From positions 14,351 through 66,859 of the forward strand of contig ML976792.1 of NCBI GenBank assembly GCA_010015655.1: DNA of 52,509 nucleotides, written 5' to 3'. This DNA is from Bimuria novae-zelandiae CBS 107.79. Lineage: Eukaryota > Ascomycota > Dothideomycetes > Pleosporales > Didymosphaeriaceae. The notes beneath the pieces were generated by a model that saw nothing but the letters and a program-made list of their open reading frames with translations, did not search any database and was not told the DNA's origin. The position numbers and the translations under genes are program-made. Of this stretch, positions 1 to 10,849 are shown one piece after another (positions within the stretch are counted from its first letter, which is position 1; each line of letters begins with the position of its first letter).

Positions 1-473
1 TCCATATTGTATATATGCTGAGTCTCGATCTGATACTGGCCAATCTTTTGCTGTAGAAGCTGAAAGTAGTCCTCATATTTGCCTAGGGAATCAGCTTTAT
101 GGCGATTGCTGTCGATGCCGGTCGTCCATCGTGATATCAAGGATTCAGGGTGGCGCCTCACAAAGCGATCAACCCATGATAAGCTAACCTCCTTTTTGGC
201 TATAGTAGAGGCAAAGCTTTATACAATTTGCCGTGTAGGAGGAAGGCCACGTTCAGTAAGGCCTCTAATATATCGTAGGAGCTCTGATTCTTGCTGTGGG
301 CTGAGATTTCGACGTGTAGAGTTGGTATCTGCACGCGCCTGCGTGACGCCTTAGTGCCGGCGCGTCAATGTAGAAAGTACAACACCATATTCTTTTGCAA
401 TTTTTCTATATGAAAAAGATGCTCCTGGCTCTTGCGATTCGATTGCTGTAATTGCTGCCTTGATTGGATCCAT
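1..473 (-). pseudogene. Fot1/pogo-type transposase, N-terminal half, two nonsense codons
   Basis: Reading starts at an ATG at 473 (MDPIKAAITAIES...) and runs off the left edge. The first 40 residues are the psq-type helix-turn-helix of fungal pogo/Fot1 transposases (FSYRKIAKEYGV, LTRRH). Next comes a Tc5/CENP-B-like DNA-binding segment (WVDRFVRRHPESL, about 210-130). The window ends at HIYNMDE, the usual start of the DDE_1 catalytic domain. The frame is kept throughout except for TAA at 351-353 and at 219-221. Both sit where CAA (Gln) would fit, so both are CpA to TpA changes of RIP type. Such an enzyme would cut and paste its own DNA element; this copy cannot be made. A longer ORF beginning at 692 precedes the ATG but looks like 5' element sequence. 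A candidate terminal-repeat-like stretch lies near 679-702 but was not proven. Confidence 0.85.
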
Positions 474-1109
474 ATTGGTGGGGATGCGGCGCGTGAAAGT
501 TGGTACGTTGCATGGTGGGGTGTTGCATTGACTGAGGTGTTGCACTGACTGCCGAGGCACGGTATCCTTTGCCCTGCAGCGTGGAATCACAAAAACTGTA
601 TAACACCTGCTTCTAACGCTGCAACTACTTGGTAGAAATGCACGATAATGTAGAAACAGTAATTTATAATTGTATTTAGGCCGTTCCTGCATTTTCGCGC
701 ATTTATACTTAGTAGTTATAGCGTGGCAGGTGGTGTTTTTGGTGGTTCTGCGAATTTGAAAATGTGAAAGAGTTTTGTCACCTCAACCGCTTATCGTCCG
801 CCGTAGTATCCGGTGGTTTAGGGTGTTGTAAGACTTTCGGCGGGAGTTGGTCCGAAGTGAGTATAGCGCATGTCAAAGCGCTGGCAGGGGAAAGCCGAGC
901 AACGCGTGAAAGTCGCACTATTGACAAATATAGTAAAACTAAGAATAGACTTTGGCAACAAATTGGGAACGTGGCTCTCTCAAAGGGACTGTTTTGTCCC
1001 ATACTGCTGCCCAGATTCGGTCCATCAGATCCCACTTTTGGTCCCGTCCAAAGCCACTGATAAATAACCATTGCCTCCATATTATGACTAGAAAATTAAA
1101 GTCATCAAT
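474..1109. other. non-coding stretch, probably including the 5' end of the Fot1 element
   Basis: No convincing gene. Several overlapping ORFs of 60-110 codons occur on both strands around 764-1197 but show no recognisable motif and overlap each other. The segment from 474 to about 705 is probably the 5' untranslated end and terminal inverted repeat of the transposase element. The other terminal repeat lies outside the window, so the boundary cannot be set. Confidence 0.4.
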
Positions 1110-1684
1110 ATGCACCCTCCACTCGACGCCGCAAAGCTGTATGATATCAAAAAAGCGCTCGAGTACTACCAACATGAGGTCCACCCCGAGGATTTGAAAC
1201 CAGACGACTTTACATGGCTCCTCGATTTCGTTGGGGCCCTCTTAAAGTATGTCGAATACCAAAAGGGTGTCATTTTTGATCAAACGGACAGCTTGAGGGA
1301 GCTTGGGGTTTCTATGAACACTCTCAAGAAAGAAGTTGGCACATTCATGAGGAAGAGAAAAGCTAGTAGTGAGATCCAGGGCGGAGAAGCTAGGTCAAAG
1401 CGGGTAAAAAGTGGATTCAACAATGATGATAGGGGCTCGCAGAAGAGGTCACGGGTGAGGATTCCGAGAATGAGGGTGGCAGGTCAAAGCGGGTTAAAGG
1501 TGAATTCGACACCGATGGAGGCTCGCAGAAGAGGTCACGCAGCGAGGATTCCGAGGATGAGGGCAAAAAGTCAAAGAGAATGAGAAGAAGCGGATCCAAG
1601 AGCGACGCTGGCAGACCGAAGAGGTCGCACGGGGAGGAGACCGAGGATGAAGGCGGCAAATCAAAACGGCGGAGAAGGGCATGA
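1110..1684 (+). pseudogene. hypothetical basic repeat protein, broken by a 1-bp deletion
   Basis: An ATG at 1110 opens a frame with a plausible globular start (residues about 1-85, with amphipathic stretches such as LLDFVGALLKYVEY and LGVSMNTLKKEVGTF). It then passes into a Lys/Arg/Ser/Glu-rich tail with NLS-like clusters (KRKA, SKRVK). The tail is built of three ~90-bp tandem units. Unit 1 is 89 bp and units 2 and 3 are 87 and 90 bp. At about 1449-1453 the frame slips, after which the open frame (RSRSEDSEDEG..., ending TGA 1682-1684) is the shifted one. The unshifted frame gives an unlike tail and stops at 1583. I read this as a one-base deletion in unit 1 of a roughly 190-residue nuclear-type protein. 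An intron starting at GTGAGG near 1452 is an alternative. No family was recognised. Confidence 0.5.
1392..1657 (+). repeat. three degenerate ~90-bp tandem coding repeats
   Basis: Unit 1 is 1392-1480 (89 bp), unit 2 is 1481-1567 (87 bp) and unit 3 is 1568-1657 (90 bp). Each starts with a codon run reading [RK]SK[RS] and contains KRS followed by an acidic E-D/E-x-E-D-E-G stretch. Units 1 and 2 are closest to each other. Because units 2 and 3 are multiples of three, the 89-bp length of unit 1 is direct evidence for the frameshift in the host ORF. Confidence 0.7.
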
Positions 1685-2746
1685 AAGATAGCGAGGCCTG
1701 CCGCGCTGGCTCGGGTTCAGGCTTAAATTTCTTTTGCATCCTCAATGGCTTTGTTAATAAGTTAGTTTGTCGTCTTATTGATTCTTATGAACTGGTTCCT
1801 TATTATTTCTTAACTTTAGGTCCGAAGGTTAATACTGCGCCAAATACTGCACGATTATTAACGTTAGACGTCCATAATTAACTGTTAGTAATGCCAGCAA
1901 TTGTTTCCCCATGCTAGTTTGGGTTTAAGTTAAAGGATGTGAATTTTAGGCGAAAGAAGCTGCGGCTAGAGGTATGACCAAGCTATCTATTATTAGGAGG
2001 CTCCAGTTTAGGGACCACTTAAAAAAGTTATTTTAGTGCTAATACTGAAAGGTGGTATGGATAATTAGGTAGATTCGTATAAGTATAGAATAATGTATGT
2101 GTATATGTGTACATGTATGAAGTGTGTGTGTATGGAGAGCCCGTTAAGTACTGTCCGAGCCGAGTCATCTAGCATATAGCCGTCATGTGACCTAGCTCTC
2201 TGGCTGCTTACAAATACTATTTATAGCATAGTTCGTATTGTAATAAGTACCTTAGGAAGGCTTCTAGGTAACGTTACTTGTATAGTAGTTTAAAGACTGT
2301 GTAGACCGGAGGAAGGCCGCGATTGAAAGGGTGGCCACAGTGGTGAGAATGCAGTGATCCAACATGCTTGTAGAATTGCGTTCTCGATGAATGTGCACTA
2401 GCTGATTTGCCTCTTGAGTGCAGACCTTGATAGAAAAAAAGCCATCATTTCTATTCTTGCATCGTTAATCCAGGTAAAGGGCAGAATAGGTTGTACTTGC
2501 GAAGTCTATTCATCGATTCTTTCTTTAAGGACGGGCAGGACGGGACATGGCGATCTACGTTCAAGTTCAAGAGGTCAGTAGCGCACGTCTTTGAATCTTT
2601 GCAAGCCAATGCGGAAGTAATGTAGATCTAGGAGTGATTAGTGTTGGTGCAATGAGGATAATAATAAGCTAAGCGAAAAAGCTCTTCACCGTAAACGGCG
2701 TGCCTGGATTGGCACGTAATCACAATCTTCACCCTCCCCATCGTTT
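1685..2746. other. gene-poor, mildly AT-rich spacer
   Basis: No supported gene. From about 1840 to 2330 the text becomes TA-rich with many TAG/TTA words, like the mutated repeats elsewhere in the window, but no element ends or coding motifs were found. It may be an old solo LTR or a repeat remnant. A short GT-rich run (gtatgtgtatatgtgtacatg-like) lies near 2094-2130. Confidence 0.4.
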
Positions 2747-3072
2747 ATGGCAACCGAAATACTCCAATATTCTTCCTCCGCTTCTTGTAGCCGCCTTAAA
2801 GCCCTTCCCAACTTGCGCACGAGTTCGCTGTCTCTCTTCCTAGTAAGCTGTCAAATGCGACTCGATGCTACGTCTACTTGGCAGATGTTCCTAGAACTCC
2901 CTCTGACACTAACAAGAAAACGAATGCAAGGCCCTGGGAAGTGGATTTCCGGGAGAGCAGGGCATGGGGTGAGGCTGAGCCTTGAACTAAACGCGGAGTC
3001 GGTTTCTACCGCCGTTGGCGTGTTTTTCCAGCAGAAGGTGCTTCAACTAGCGCAAGAGAAGAAGTACGATAG
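2747..3072 (+). pseudogene. fragment of a fungal NLR (NACHT NTPase domain), cut by Copia 1
   Basis: The 3' end of this open frame (2969-3070) encodes VRLSLELNAESVSTAVG followed by QQKVLQLAQEKKYD. This closely resembles the segment after the Walker B/sensor region in fungal NACHT proteins of the HET-E/NLR type, where it normally continues into a helical region about a lost tail. Here reading stops abruptly at the first base of the Copia LTR at 3073. Upstream codons in the same frame (residues 1-70) do not match the family well, so that part is decayed or in another frame. No P-loop is visible. The continuation is not present on the other side of the element at 14618. Intact relatives are cytoplasmic NTP-driven immune or heterokaryon-incompatibility switches. 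Confidence 0.5.
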
Positions 3073-3275
3073 TGTCACGGTTTATGGCTCTTACTCTACA
3101 AGATAGTTGCTCCTACCTTGACATGGTTGCGACTTACCTTCTTTCTGTCTAGGACTAGCGTTGTTTGTGCCTGCGCACCTATACCTTCTGTAGCTTCTAG
3201 ATAGAACAACCTTAGTTTAATCCTGTAATCTTTTCCACTACGTACTGTCCGCTCAGCGCTCTGCTTATCGCGACA
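3073..3275 (+). repeat. 5' LTR of Copia 1
   Basis: 203 bp, TG...CA termini. It differs from the 3' LTR at six sites, at 3213, 3218, 3226, 3240, 3266 and 3268, all in the last ~65 bp next to the internal region. Five are CpA/TpG to TpA; the first 140 bp are identical. Confidence 0.9.
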
Positions 3276-3453
3276 GTTATAAGCCTGGCTTGCACCTTAG
3301 ATTGTTCTCACCTGCTACTGTAACGTTACTTAACACACGAGTTGCACGTTGCTATACCGCGTTCTCTACAACGCACCTGTTACCGCGTTCTTACAACGCA
3401 TATACTAGGATCTCTGCCTGGATCTATCGATATAGTCGACTATAGCCTCTGCA

Positions 3454-4560
3454 ATGGCTACTGAGTCCGACCCCGCTGTGACGCGAGTTACTGTCGTCCT
3501 AAATACACTAGATAACTAGTTTACCTAGTTGTTTATTCGCCGAGACGTTGCTAACCGCCACGGTCTCTAGTAGTATATTAACCTTAACGTAGCGAAGGAG
3601 AATCTCCCTAAGCTATAAAAGCCTTATAAGCCTTAACTTACTAATTATAAACTTAAAGCTACTAGGCTCTCTTACCTATCTACTAATAATTAAGAATCCT
3701 ATTAATAGGAATACAATTGATAGGAATGCTATCGCACTAAGTACCGCACTTAAATAAAGGCACTAGCTAACCTAAACACGGATATTAGCAAGATAATTGC
3801 TACACGCTATATACACCTAATTAAGAATTATAATACCTTATATAACTAATTAGTTACCCTTAAGAAGTTCCTTTATTCTATAGACGCGACACGCCGTCGT
3901 GAGCTAGCTAATAAATATAATGCCCTTAAAACTACGCCACGAGCTGCAAAGAAGATTAAGTAATAGCTATTAAACTAGGTATATATTATAGCTTAGGGTA
4001 AGGCTGTTAGACTGCCTAAGACTAATAATAATTAACTATAGGAGGACTTCCTTATTACCTGCAAGGCACTTAATTAAGAGTACGCCACGTCCTGCCTACG
4101 CGAGATCTTTAAGCATAAAGCGCGAGGCACTATCGCTAAGATCTTATCTCTAGAGACTTACGTCGCCAAGATAACCACCTATCTACGCCGTACAAAACCA
4201 CACTTAACAGGCCTGGTAGTATCCGCTGCTGAGCTGGGCATCGCCAAACAAGTTAATTCTAAACACGATGACGGCCGAGGTAGCAGTCGCGACCAAGACA
4301 AGCTATCTAAGAACTATGTCTGCGGGAAGAAGCACTAGTATACTAACTACTTTATCCTTAACACACGACACCTACGACGTCTAAAGGACTATTAGCCTAT
4401 TACTAAGGCTATGTAGAAGGTTAAGGAAGCATAAAAAGACCCTAAGATTAATAAGCGCATTAAGACTGCTCTAACTAAATAGGCAGCCTAATAACCATAG
4501 AATACTAGATTACTGCAAATTAATAATGGTAATCCTCCTGCTAAAGACAGTAACACCTTT
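3454..4560 (+). pseudogene. Copia 1 gag (RIP-degraded)
   Basis: From the ATG at 3454 (MATESDPAVTRV) the frame reads as a Copia capsid polyprotein interrupted by many TAG/TAA codons. Recognisable parts are a helical capsid segment (about 3770-3970: ISKIIATRYIHLIKNYN, TRRRELANKYNALK), which matches Copia 2 gag almost word for word, and a zinc-knuckle remnant near 4312-4345 (YVCGKKH). It would have assembled virus-like particles. It is not translatable now. Confidence 0.8.
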
Positions 4561-6397
4561 GTGGCAGTTGCTGGCCTATCACATATTAGTATCGATCAAG
4601 TCGATTCTCTCGAACTCGAATCACTCGAATCTCGATCAAATGACGTTTCAAACATGATTACGCTGGATACCAATACTGAGCCTGAGGGAGAGCTTACAGT
4701 GATGGTTGGAGATGACACTGACAAGACTGAGCTTCTTAATCGATGGATCGTTGATCCAGGGTCGAACACCCACGTTATCAATACAGAGTCATGGCACGGC
4801 TGGAAGAGGATAAACGACAATCTAAAGCGTCGCTACCTCTATGCTGGTAATAGCCACATCCTTATTATAGCTTAGGGCACGATGAAACTCGTCGCTCGTA
4901 TACTACATGGACTATAGACGCTAGAGCTGACGCACGTCGCGTACGTTGAAGGCTTTCTTATAAGTGTATTAGGACTCGCTCGCTGTCGTACAGAGTCTAT
5001 CTACTTTAACTCTGGCCGAGATGTCCTGTACATGCATTAGCCGTCCTACGTTATTACATAACTTGAGTATAACGGAGGTTACTAGCTTATTGACGCAGAG
5101 CCATCACATCAACTACCTCTATTATTACTCTACTTAACACTAAGTACGTTTAGAGTATTATATTGCCCGTCGTACGCACTAAAGCTAACTAACGTTATTA
5201 ATTAACGTGTTGTATATTAGATCTGGGGCCACCTAGGCCGCAAGGTAGTTAAATAACTAGAGGTAAACGTCACTGGCGTTTAACTAACAGGAGAACATAT
5301 AAACTATCTCTATTAAATATATATTAAAGCTTGAATAACTTATATTATCTCGAAACGCCCGACTAAGAGCTGTGCATAATAACTATTCTATTAAATTGCG
5401 ATAGATATTATTTATATTGTCCCTGTGGGAGAGGAATGCATTGATGGCAGCAAGTACGCCCTACACTCTATAGACAAGTACTTAAAGTAGCATGAAATCG
5501 CCACAGTTAAGCGAAAGGATAAGTTAACTCTTATACGTTAGTTTATATCTTTAATCCGTAAGATCTAGCGCGTGTATAACGCTAACGTAGTTGCTATTTA
5601 ATACAATAATAAGAAAGGATTTAGAAACAATCTTATTAATATAATAGAAGAACTAGGCATGCTATATAAGCTAGCACCACCTGGCATAAAAGAACTAAAT
5701 AGACTTATTAAACGCGCTGGTGGAGTACTAACGCAGCGAGCTCGCGCTATACGTATATACGCCAATCTACCAAAGAGTCTATTACATGAGCTGTATCGCA
5801 CCGCCGTATACATCCTTAATCGCACGCCTACCGAAGCACTAGGCTGGAAGACACCGTACGAGGTAGTATAGGGACAAAAGCCACTTATTACTTATATAAG
5901 GCCTATTAGCTATCGCGCCTACGTCTATAACTATAATCTAAGAGCTACCGACAAGCTTAAATCGCGCACTCTAATTAGTCACCTTATTAGCTACTAAGGC
6001 ACTAATATCTTCCGCATCTAGCTACCTATAAAAGACACTATTATTATCACCCGCGACGTTGTATTCGAACCTATACTCTTCTTTAATAGAATAGATAGGT
6101 ATGCATTAGGGTTAGTGCTTAAAGAGGTAATTAAACTACTTAAATATCTAGAAGAATATTAATATAATAATATTAGTATTAAAGATCTATTAACTGCTCG
6201 TTAACGTCGCTACCTAGTAGAGACACCTACAACCTCAGCTTCGAGAGCTGCAGGCTCCCAGGTGGGGGGTGAATAGATAGACAACGCATTCGAATTAATA
6301 TAGTAATAGCAATAGCTGCCTACTCCAAGACCTATAATGTCTACTACCACAAGCAATTACACTCCTAAGAGTGATAAAGTACCCGAGGGCTATCGCC
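4561..6397 (+). pseudogene. Copia 1 protease and integrase (RIP-degraded)
   Basis: An open stretch at 4561-4872 carries the aspartic protease centre WIVDPGSNTHVIN (about 4741-4780). The family triad is D-S/T-G, here D-P-G-S. Integrase follows: a zinc-binding remnant near 5221-5245 (WGHLGRK) and the end of the core at 5659-5868 (ELNRLIKRAGG, LHELYRTAVYILNRTP, WKTPYEVV). The catalytic Glu of the family motif N-G-x-x-E is Lys here (AAA for GAA) and the Gly is Arg. Both are TpG to TpA. Downstream to about 6140 is the integrase C-terminal region. The LINE inserted before the reverse transcriptase. Confidence 0.85.
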
Positions 6398-6408
6398 AAC
6401 GCGGCGAG
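6398..6408. repeat. target-site duplication of LINE 1, left copy
   Basis: AACGCGGCGAG, repeated exactly at 12477-12487 on the other side of the LINE. Extending two bases left gives CC here and CT there, which fits one C to T change in a 13-bp duplication. Confidence 0.85.
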
Positions 6409-6423
6409 TAGTAGTAGTAGTAG
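6409..6423 (+). repeat. (TAG)5 at the 3' end of LINE 1
   Basis: Five perfect TAG units directly abut the left target-site duplication. This is therefore the element tail, (CTA)n on the LINE strand, in place of poly(A). Confidence 0.8.
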
Positions 6424-7199
6424 TATTGGTTTTACGTCCTATATAATCTCCCAGGGGGTATGTAGACGTGCCCTGCACTTAGTAAGGGCCACTCATACTA
6501 GTGCTACTACTGCTGTAGGAGCGGTCTTTCTTGCTATTATCCCTCTCTAAATAGGGGCGACTTAGCTATTTAATCTAGCCTTTATGTAATAATAGTAAGA
6601 AATAGGGTAGCCTTCTACCTGCCCCCAGTCCTATACAGAAGCATGCCAAGACTTATTAGAGGTAAGGAGAGATATATACACGCATATAGGTATGTAAAAG
6701 AGAGAGCTTAGTCTTATATAGTAAATACCCTAGTAAGTTAAAAGTAGGTAGCGTATTTACTTTACCTAAAGCAAGTGTTTGCGTTCGCTTGCCTATAACG
6801 TAGTTAGCTAGTTATTTACTAACGTATACTATTACTAGCACTAAGTGCAAGAAGAGTTACGTATTCTCTTAGGCTTAGCGCCTTAAGGTACTATATTCCT
6901 TCTCTAGTGTCTATTAGGGGATGTGTTAGGCGTTATAACTAATAGTTAAAGCGTCGCACTGTCCGTGGGTAGTATATAATATAGTCTAGGGCCAGGTCTG
7001 CTCCGTAGGTGCACGCAAGGGTCTCCTTATTATGCTTAAACTTCCTATAGTACCAGGCGTAGTTGCCGTGTCTTATCCTTATAGATAGGAGCTTGGCCAG
7101 GGCGGGGCGTGTAAGCTCTAGCTCCAGCGGTTACCTAGAGGGGGTGTATGCTAGGCCCTACTAGTTATACTATGTAGAGAGATTTAGTGTGCGTGTGCG

Positions 7200-10100
7200 C
7201 TACTACTCTTATTATATAGCGCGTACGTATACGCGCGCATTAGATCGTAGACTTAATATTATAGGGTTAGCTACCTTCCTTATAGGTAGGCGTAGGTCCT
7301 TAGCTACCTTATCTACTAGCTAATTAGCTAGCTTATTGCCTTTAATACCTATGTAGCCTAGTAACTATTAGATTTAGATATCTTAGGTGTCTATAGCTTC
7401 CTAGCAGCGTATAAAGGCCTACTAGGATAACGGCGCGGGGTCTCCCCTAATGCCCTAGATAACTAATATGCTGTCTACACATATCTAGATCTGGCTTAGG
7501 CAGTGCGCCTAAGTCTATAACACGTGTTAAAGATTTCTTTAGGCCCCCACTACTTCTGCGTTAAAGACGTGGGCCCGCGTGTTAAGGGAGCCTTTGCCTA
7601 TATATAGTAGACTCTGGCCCTAGTACACAGCGTATCTATAGGTTACGTGGCGCTCGCCGTTTTCTGTGCGCTGTTTCAAGCCGTCTAAGAATACTATAAT
7701 TATCTTAGTAGGCAGGCTTGTCCACTATTGTTTAAATTCTTTAGTAGCGAGCTTTTTAGGCTTATTATTTATAGGGTCTGTTCGGCACTTATTAGAATAG
7801 TGTAGTTATAGTAGTATAGGGCGGGGTACTAGTGCGAATAGCTATGCAAGTAGTTAAACTTTTATATATAGGCGCTGTAGGCGTTCGGCGCCTCTTCCTT
7901 TATATACTACGGTTAGTCACGTGCGCGCTATAAGCAGGTGTCCTTTATTAATATAGTGTAAGCGTATAGCAAATCTTACCTTACACTTTTTAAGCGCCAT
8001 AGCTACTAAGGGAATACCTGCGTCTCTATATAGTGTAGTAGTAGGCGTAGTGCGGTAGGCGGGGACAACGCCTCTAACTACTATCGTAAGGGCCTTTTCT
8101 AGGGCGGCGATATGCCACCCGAGTCGTGTACTAACCTTTTAGTTCTACGTAGCTCTTATAATCTTAGGGGGCTTCGTGCGCCCTCTATACTAGGCCTCGT
8201 TTTTATATAGTAGGCGTGGTAGTACGCATAAGATTACCGCTTTACGTAGTAAGCTGGCTGGTAGGCCATGCTAGATCCTAGTAAGACTATAGATATGCTA
8301 TGCGACTACGCGTCCTTTAGCTACGCGAGTAGTAATATATGTTTTAAAATTAAGCTTCTTATTAAAGTAAACACCTAGCCAGCGTAGCGCCTTATCTAGT
8401 AGTGTAGGTTAGAGGATAAGCTAATTGTTAATTTAGATAGGTAGCGAATAGTCACTTTTCTACTTAGTTAGGTGTATTATTTCAAGTTTTTCTAGGGTAA
8501 ATGCCACGTGATTAGCGTCTCCCTAGGAATTTATAGCACCTATGTCTTTTGCTAGCATTTCCACGTTCTGGTCTAGGGAGTGGGATTACCTATAAAGGCA
8601 GATATTATCTGCGTACCTAAAGCGCCTAGCAGGGTCTTGCTAAAGTAGCTCTGCCAGATAAAGTGTGTATAGCACTAATAATAGTGGTGAGCCCTGCGGC
8701 GTCCCGCACTATATTAGGTAGGGCGCTATAGTGGCTTCTCCTAATTACACTTAGACGCGGCAGTTCTAGAGGAAGTTTTTTATAATTAGGAGGGCGCTAT
8801 CATGCTATCTTTAAGCCTTTATTTTATATAGAAGTTAATTTCTAAGAAGTGCGTTAAAGGCGCCTTAGACGTCTATAGTAACTATAGTAACGTGCTAGCC
8901 GTTGGAGAAGGCGTTCTCTACGTTATGTATAAAGGTGGCTACTAGGTCCATGGCTAATCTCTTAGGGAGAGCCCCCCTATGTTAGGGGCTTAGTATGCTA
9001 TGTGCTATAGCAGTGCTAGCAAATCTCCTTACTAAGATTCTCTTTAGGCCCTTGCCTAGGCAGGATAGCAGGGCGATAGGTCTCTATAATCTAGGGGAGG
9101 ATTTATCCTTTTTGCCTATCTTAGGTACTATAACGACCTCTGCGACCCTCCACGCGTAGGGGAAGTAGTTAAGGGCCAGATAGCGCTAGTATAGGCTAGT
9201 AAGATACGTCTAAATATAGTGCTAGCATACGGTGAGCATGCGAATAGTAATCCTGTTTATACTAGGTAAGGTGCTTAAGACTCCTATTATGTTATGCTCA
9301 ACCTCTTTAGGGGAAAGATATAGGTCTTAGGGGAGGGCGTAATAGCTTTATAATCCTTAGATGTTAGGTGCTAGAGCCTCTAGTAAGTTATTACTACTAT
9401 TAAAATAGTAGAGTATTACTTATCTAAGCGTCTTAGCTTTCTCCTGCAGGTTAGTAATATAGCGCCCCTCGTAGGCTAGTAGCGAGTTTAGTCTTATTAG
9501 CTTAAGCTTGTGCTAGCCTATAATTTAAAAGAGGTTAGAGTCCTCCTTTGCGCTATTAATAGTATATTACTAGTATTATCTCTTAGCCTTTCTTACTATA
9601 GTTAGGAAGCTGCGAGTCTCTAGGGTCTAGGTGCCTATATAGCCCTATCTAGACTTAAGGTGCAGGCGCCTGGCGTTAGCGCACTTATCTATTTACTAAA
9701 GTGCCGCCTTCCTGCCTTCCCTCTTTAGGTAGCCAGTTTTACGTAGAGTATCTTAGAGTAATAAGGTTAGCGCTGCGGCGCACTCTTCCACCTAGCGTAG
9801 GTTAAAGGCCACTACTATTAAGGGCAGCTATAGCATACTTATTACGACTAGCTAGGTAAAGGGAAGAAGCTTTTTTCTAGGAAGCCTAAGGCAATATTAT
9901 TCGCGGCTTAGTGTGCCTCTACCTAGTAGTGTTATAACTAGGGTAGCGTAATTAGAGCTATAGTGCAGGTTATCGCGCACCTCTATCTTCGCGAAGGCGA
10001 TATTAGAGAAGCTAAGGTCTAAGACGTGGCTAGCTCTATAGGTGGCTCTACTAGGTTCTCTAATATAGTTTATACCGCTAACTATAGCCTAGCGCGTAAG

Positions 10101-10680
10101 CTTGGCGCCGCCTTGCAAGGTAGTAATACTAGGCTTAAATATATCGTGCTTAGTGTTAAAGTCTCCCCCTACTAGGCATCTTACTAGGGGGGTAAGGCCT
10201 ATAACATACTCTAGGACTGGCGTGGTCTAAGGCTGCCTATAGATATTAAGGATAGAGACCCCGTTAACCTAAATCTATTATCTATCCCTATCCTATAAGG
10301 GCGCTATAGTCGTGATATAGAGCTATGCGCCTTTTAGCGTGTAGATAAAAACTCTAGGTTTCTATATCCCCCTATGCTAGGGGTCGTCCTAGCTATTAAT
10401 AGGTAGGTGTAGCTAGTAGCTTAGGTAGTTTAAGGTGTAGGTGCTAGGCTGCGTGGCTAGCTTCTGTATGCATACTACGTTAATACCTTCTTAAAAAGCG
10501 ATTTCTAGGGCTATAATATGGCTAGGCGAGCTTTGCCCTATATTTATCTAGCTAACCTATATATTACGCTCCCTAAGGGGAGTCCTTTATCTCTATATAG
10601 GTGTGCTTAATATAAGAGATTATTCTCGTCGCTTATGCTTACGTCTCTCTCTAATAAAGATAAAGCTATATAATCTTAAG
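7200..10680 (-). pseudogene. LINE 1 ORF2: endonuclease, reverse transcriptase, RNase H (degraded)
   Basis: Endonuclease/exonuclease/phosphatase signs: VNGVSILNIYRQP near 10200-10260, the catalytic GGDFNTKHD near 10130-10170, and VLDLSFSN near 10010-10035. Reverse transcriptase signs: GTPQGSPLL near 8681-8706 and RYADNICLYR near 8592-8620. The catalytic YADD is YADN (AAT at 8604-8606 for GAT). An RNase H-like end (KGNKLAN) is near 7325-7345. In a live element this protein nicks DNA and copies the RNA onto the nick. Many TAA/TAG codons interrupt it. Confidence 0.8.
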
Positions 10681-10849
10681 GTGGCGTAACGCTGCGCGCC
10701 GACATCGCCGCCAGATTTAGGTTCCTAGGGATATAAGTAGAGCGTTATAGGCGGGTAGAGGGCCTTATTAACGCCTCTAGTCCTGGGTTACGTCGCTTAT
10801 TAGCGTTTAGTAGCGTTGTTGCTATGCCTGCTGGATATAAGCTAGAGGT

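Noticed and set aside
2080..2330. Solo LTR in the TA-rich spacer
   Set aside because: No paired TG...CA ends or target-site duplication could be identified by eye.
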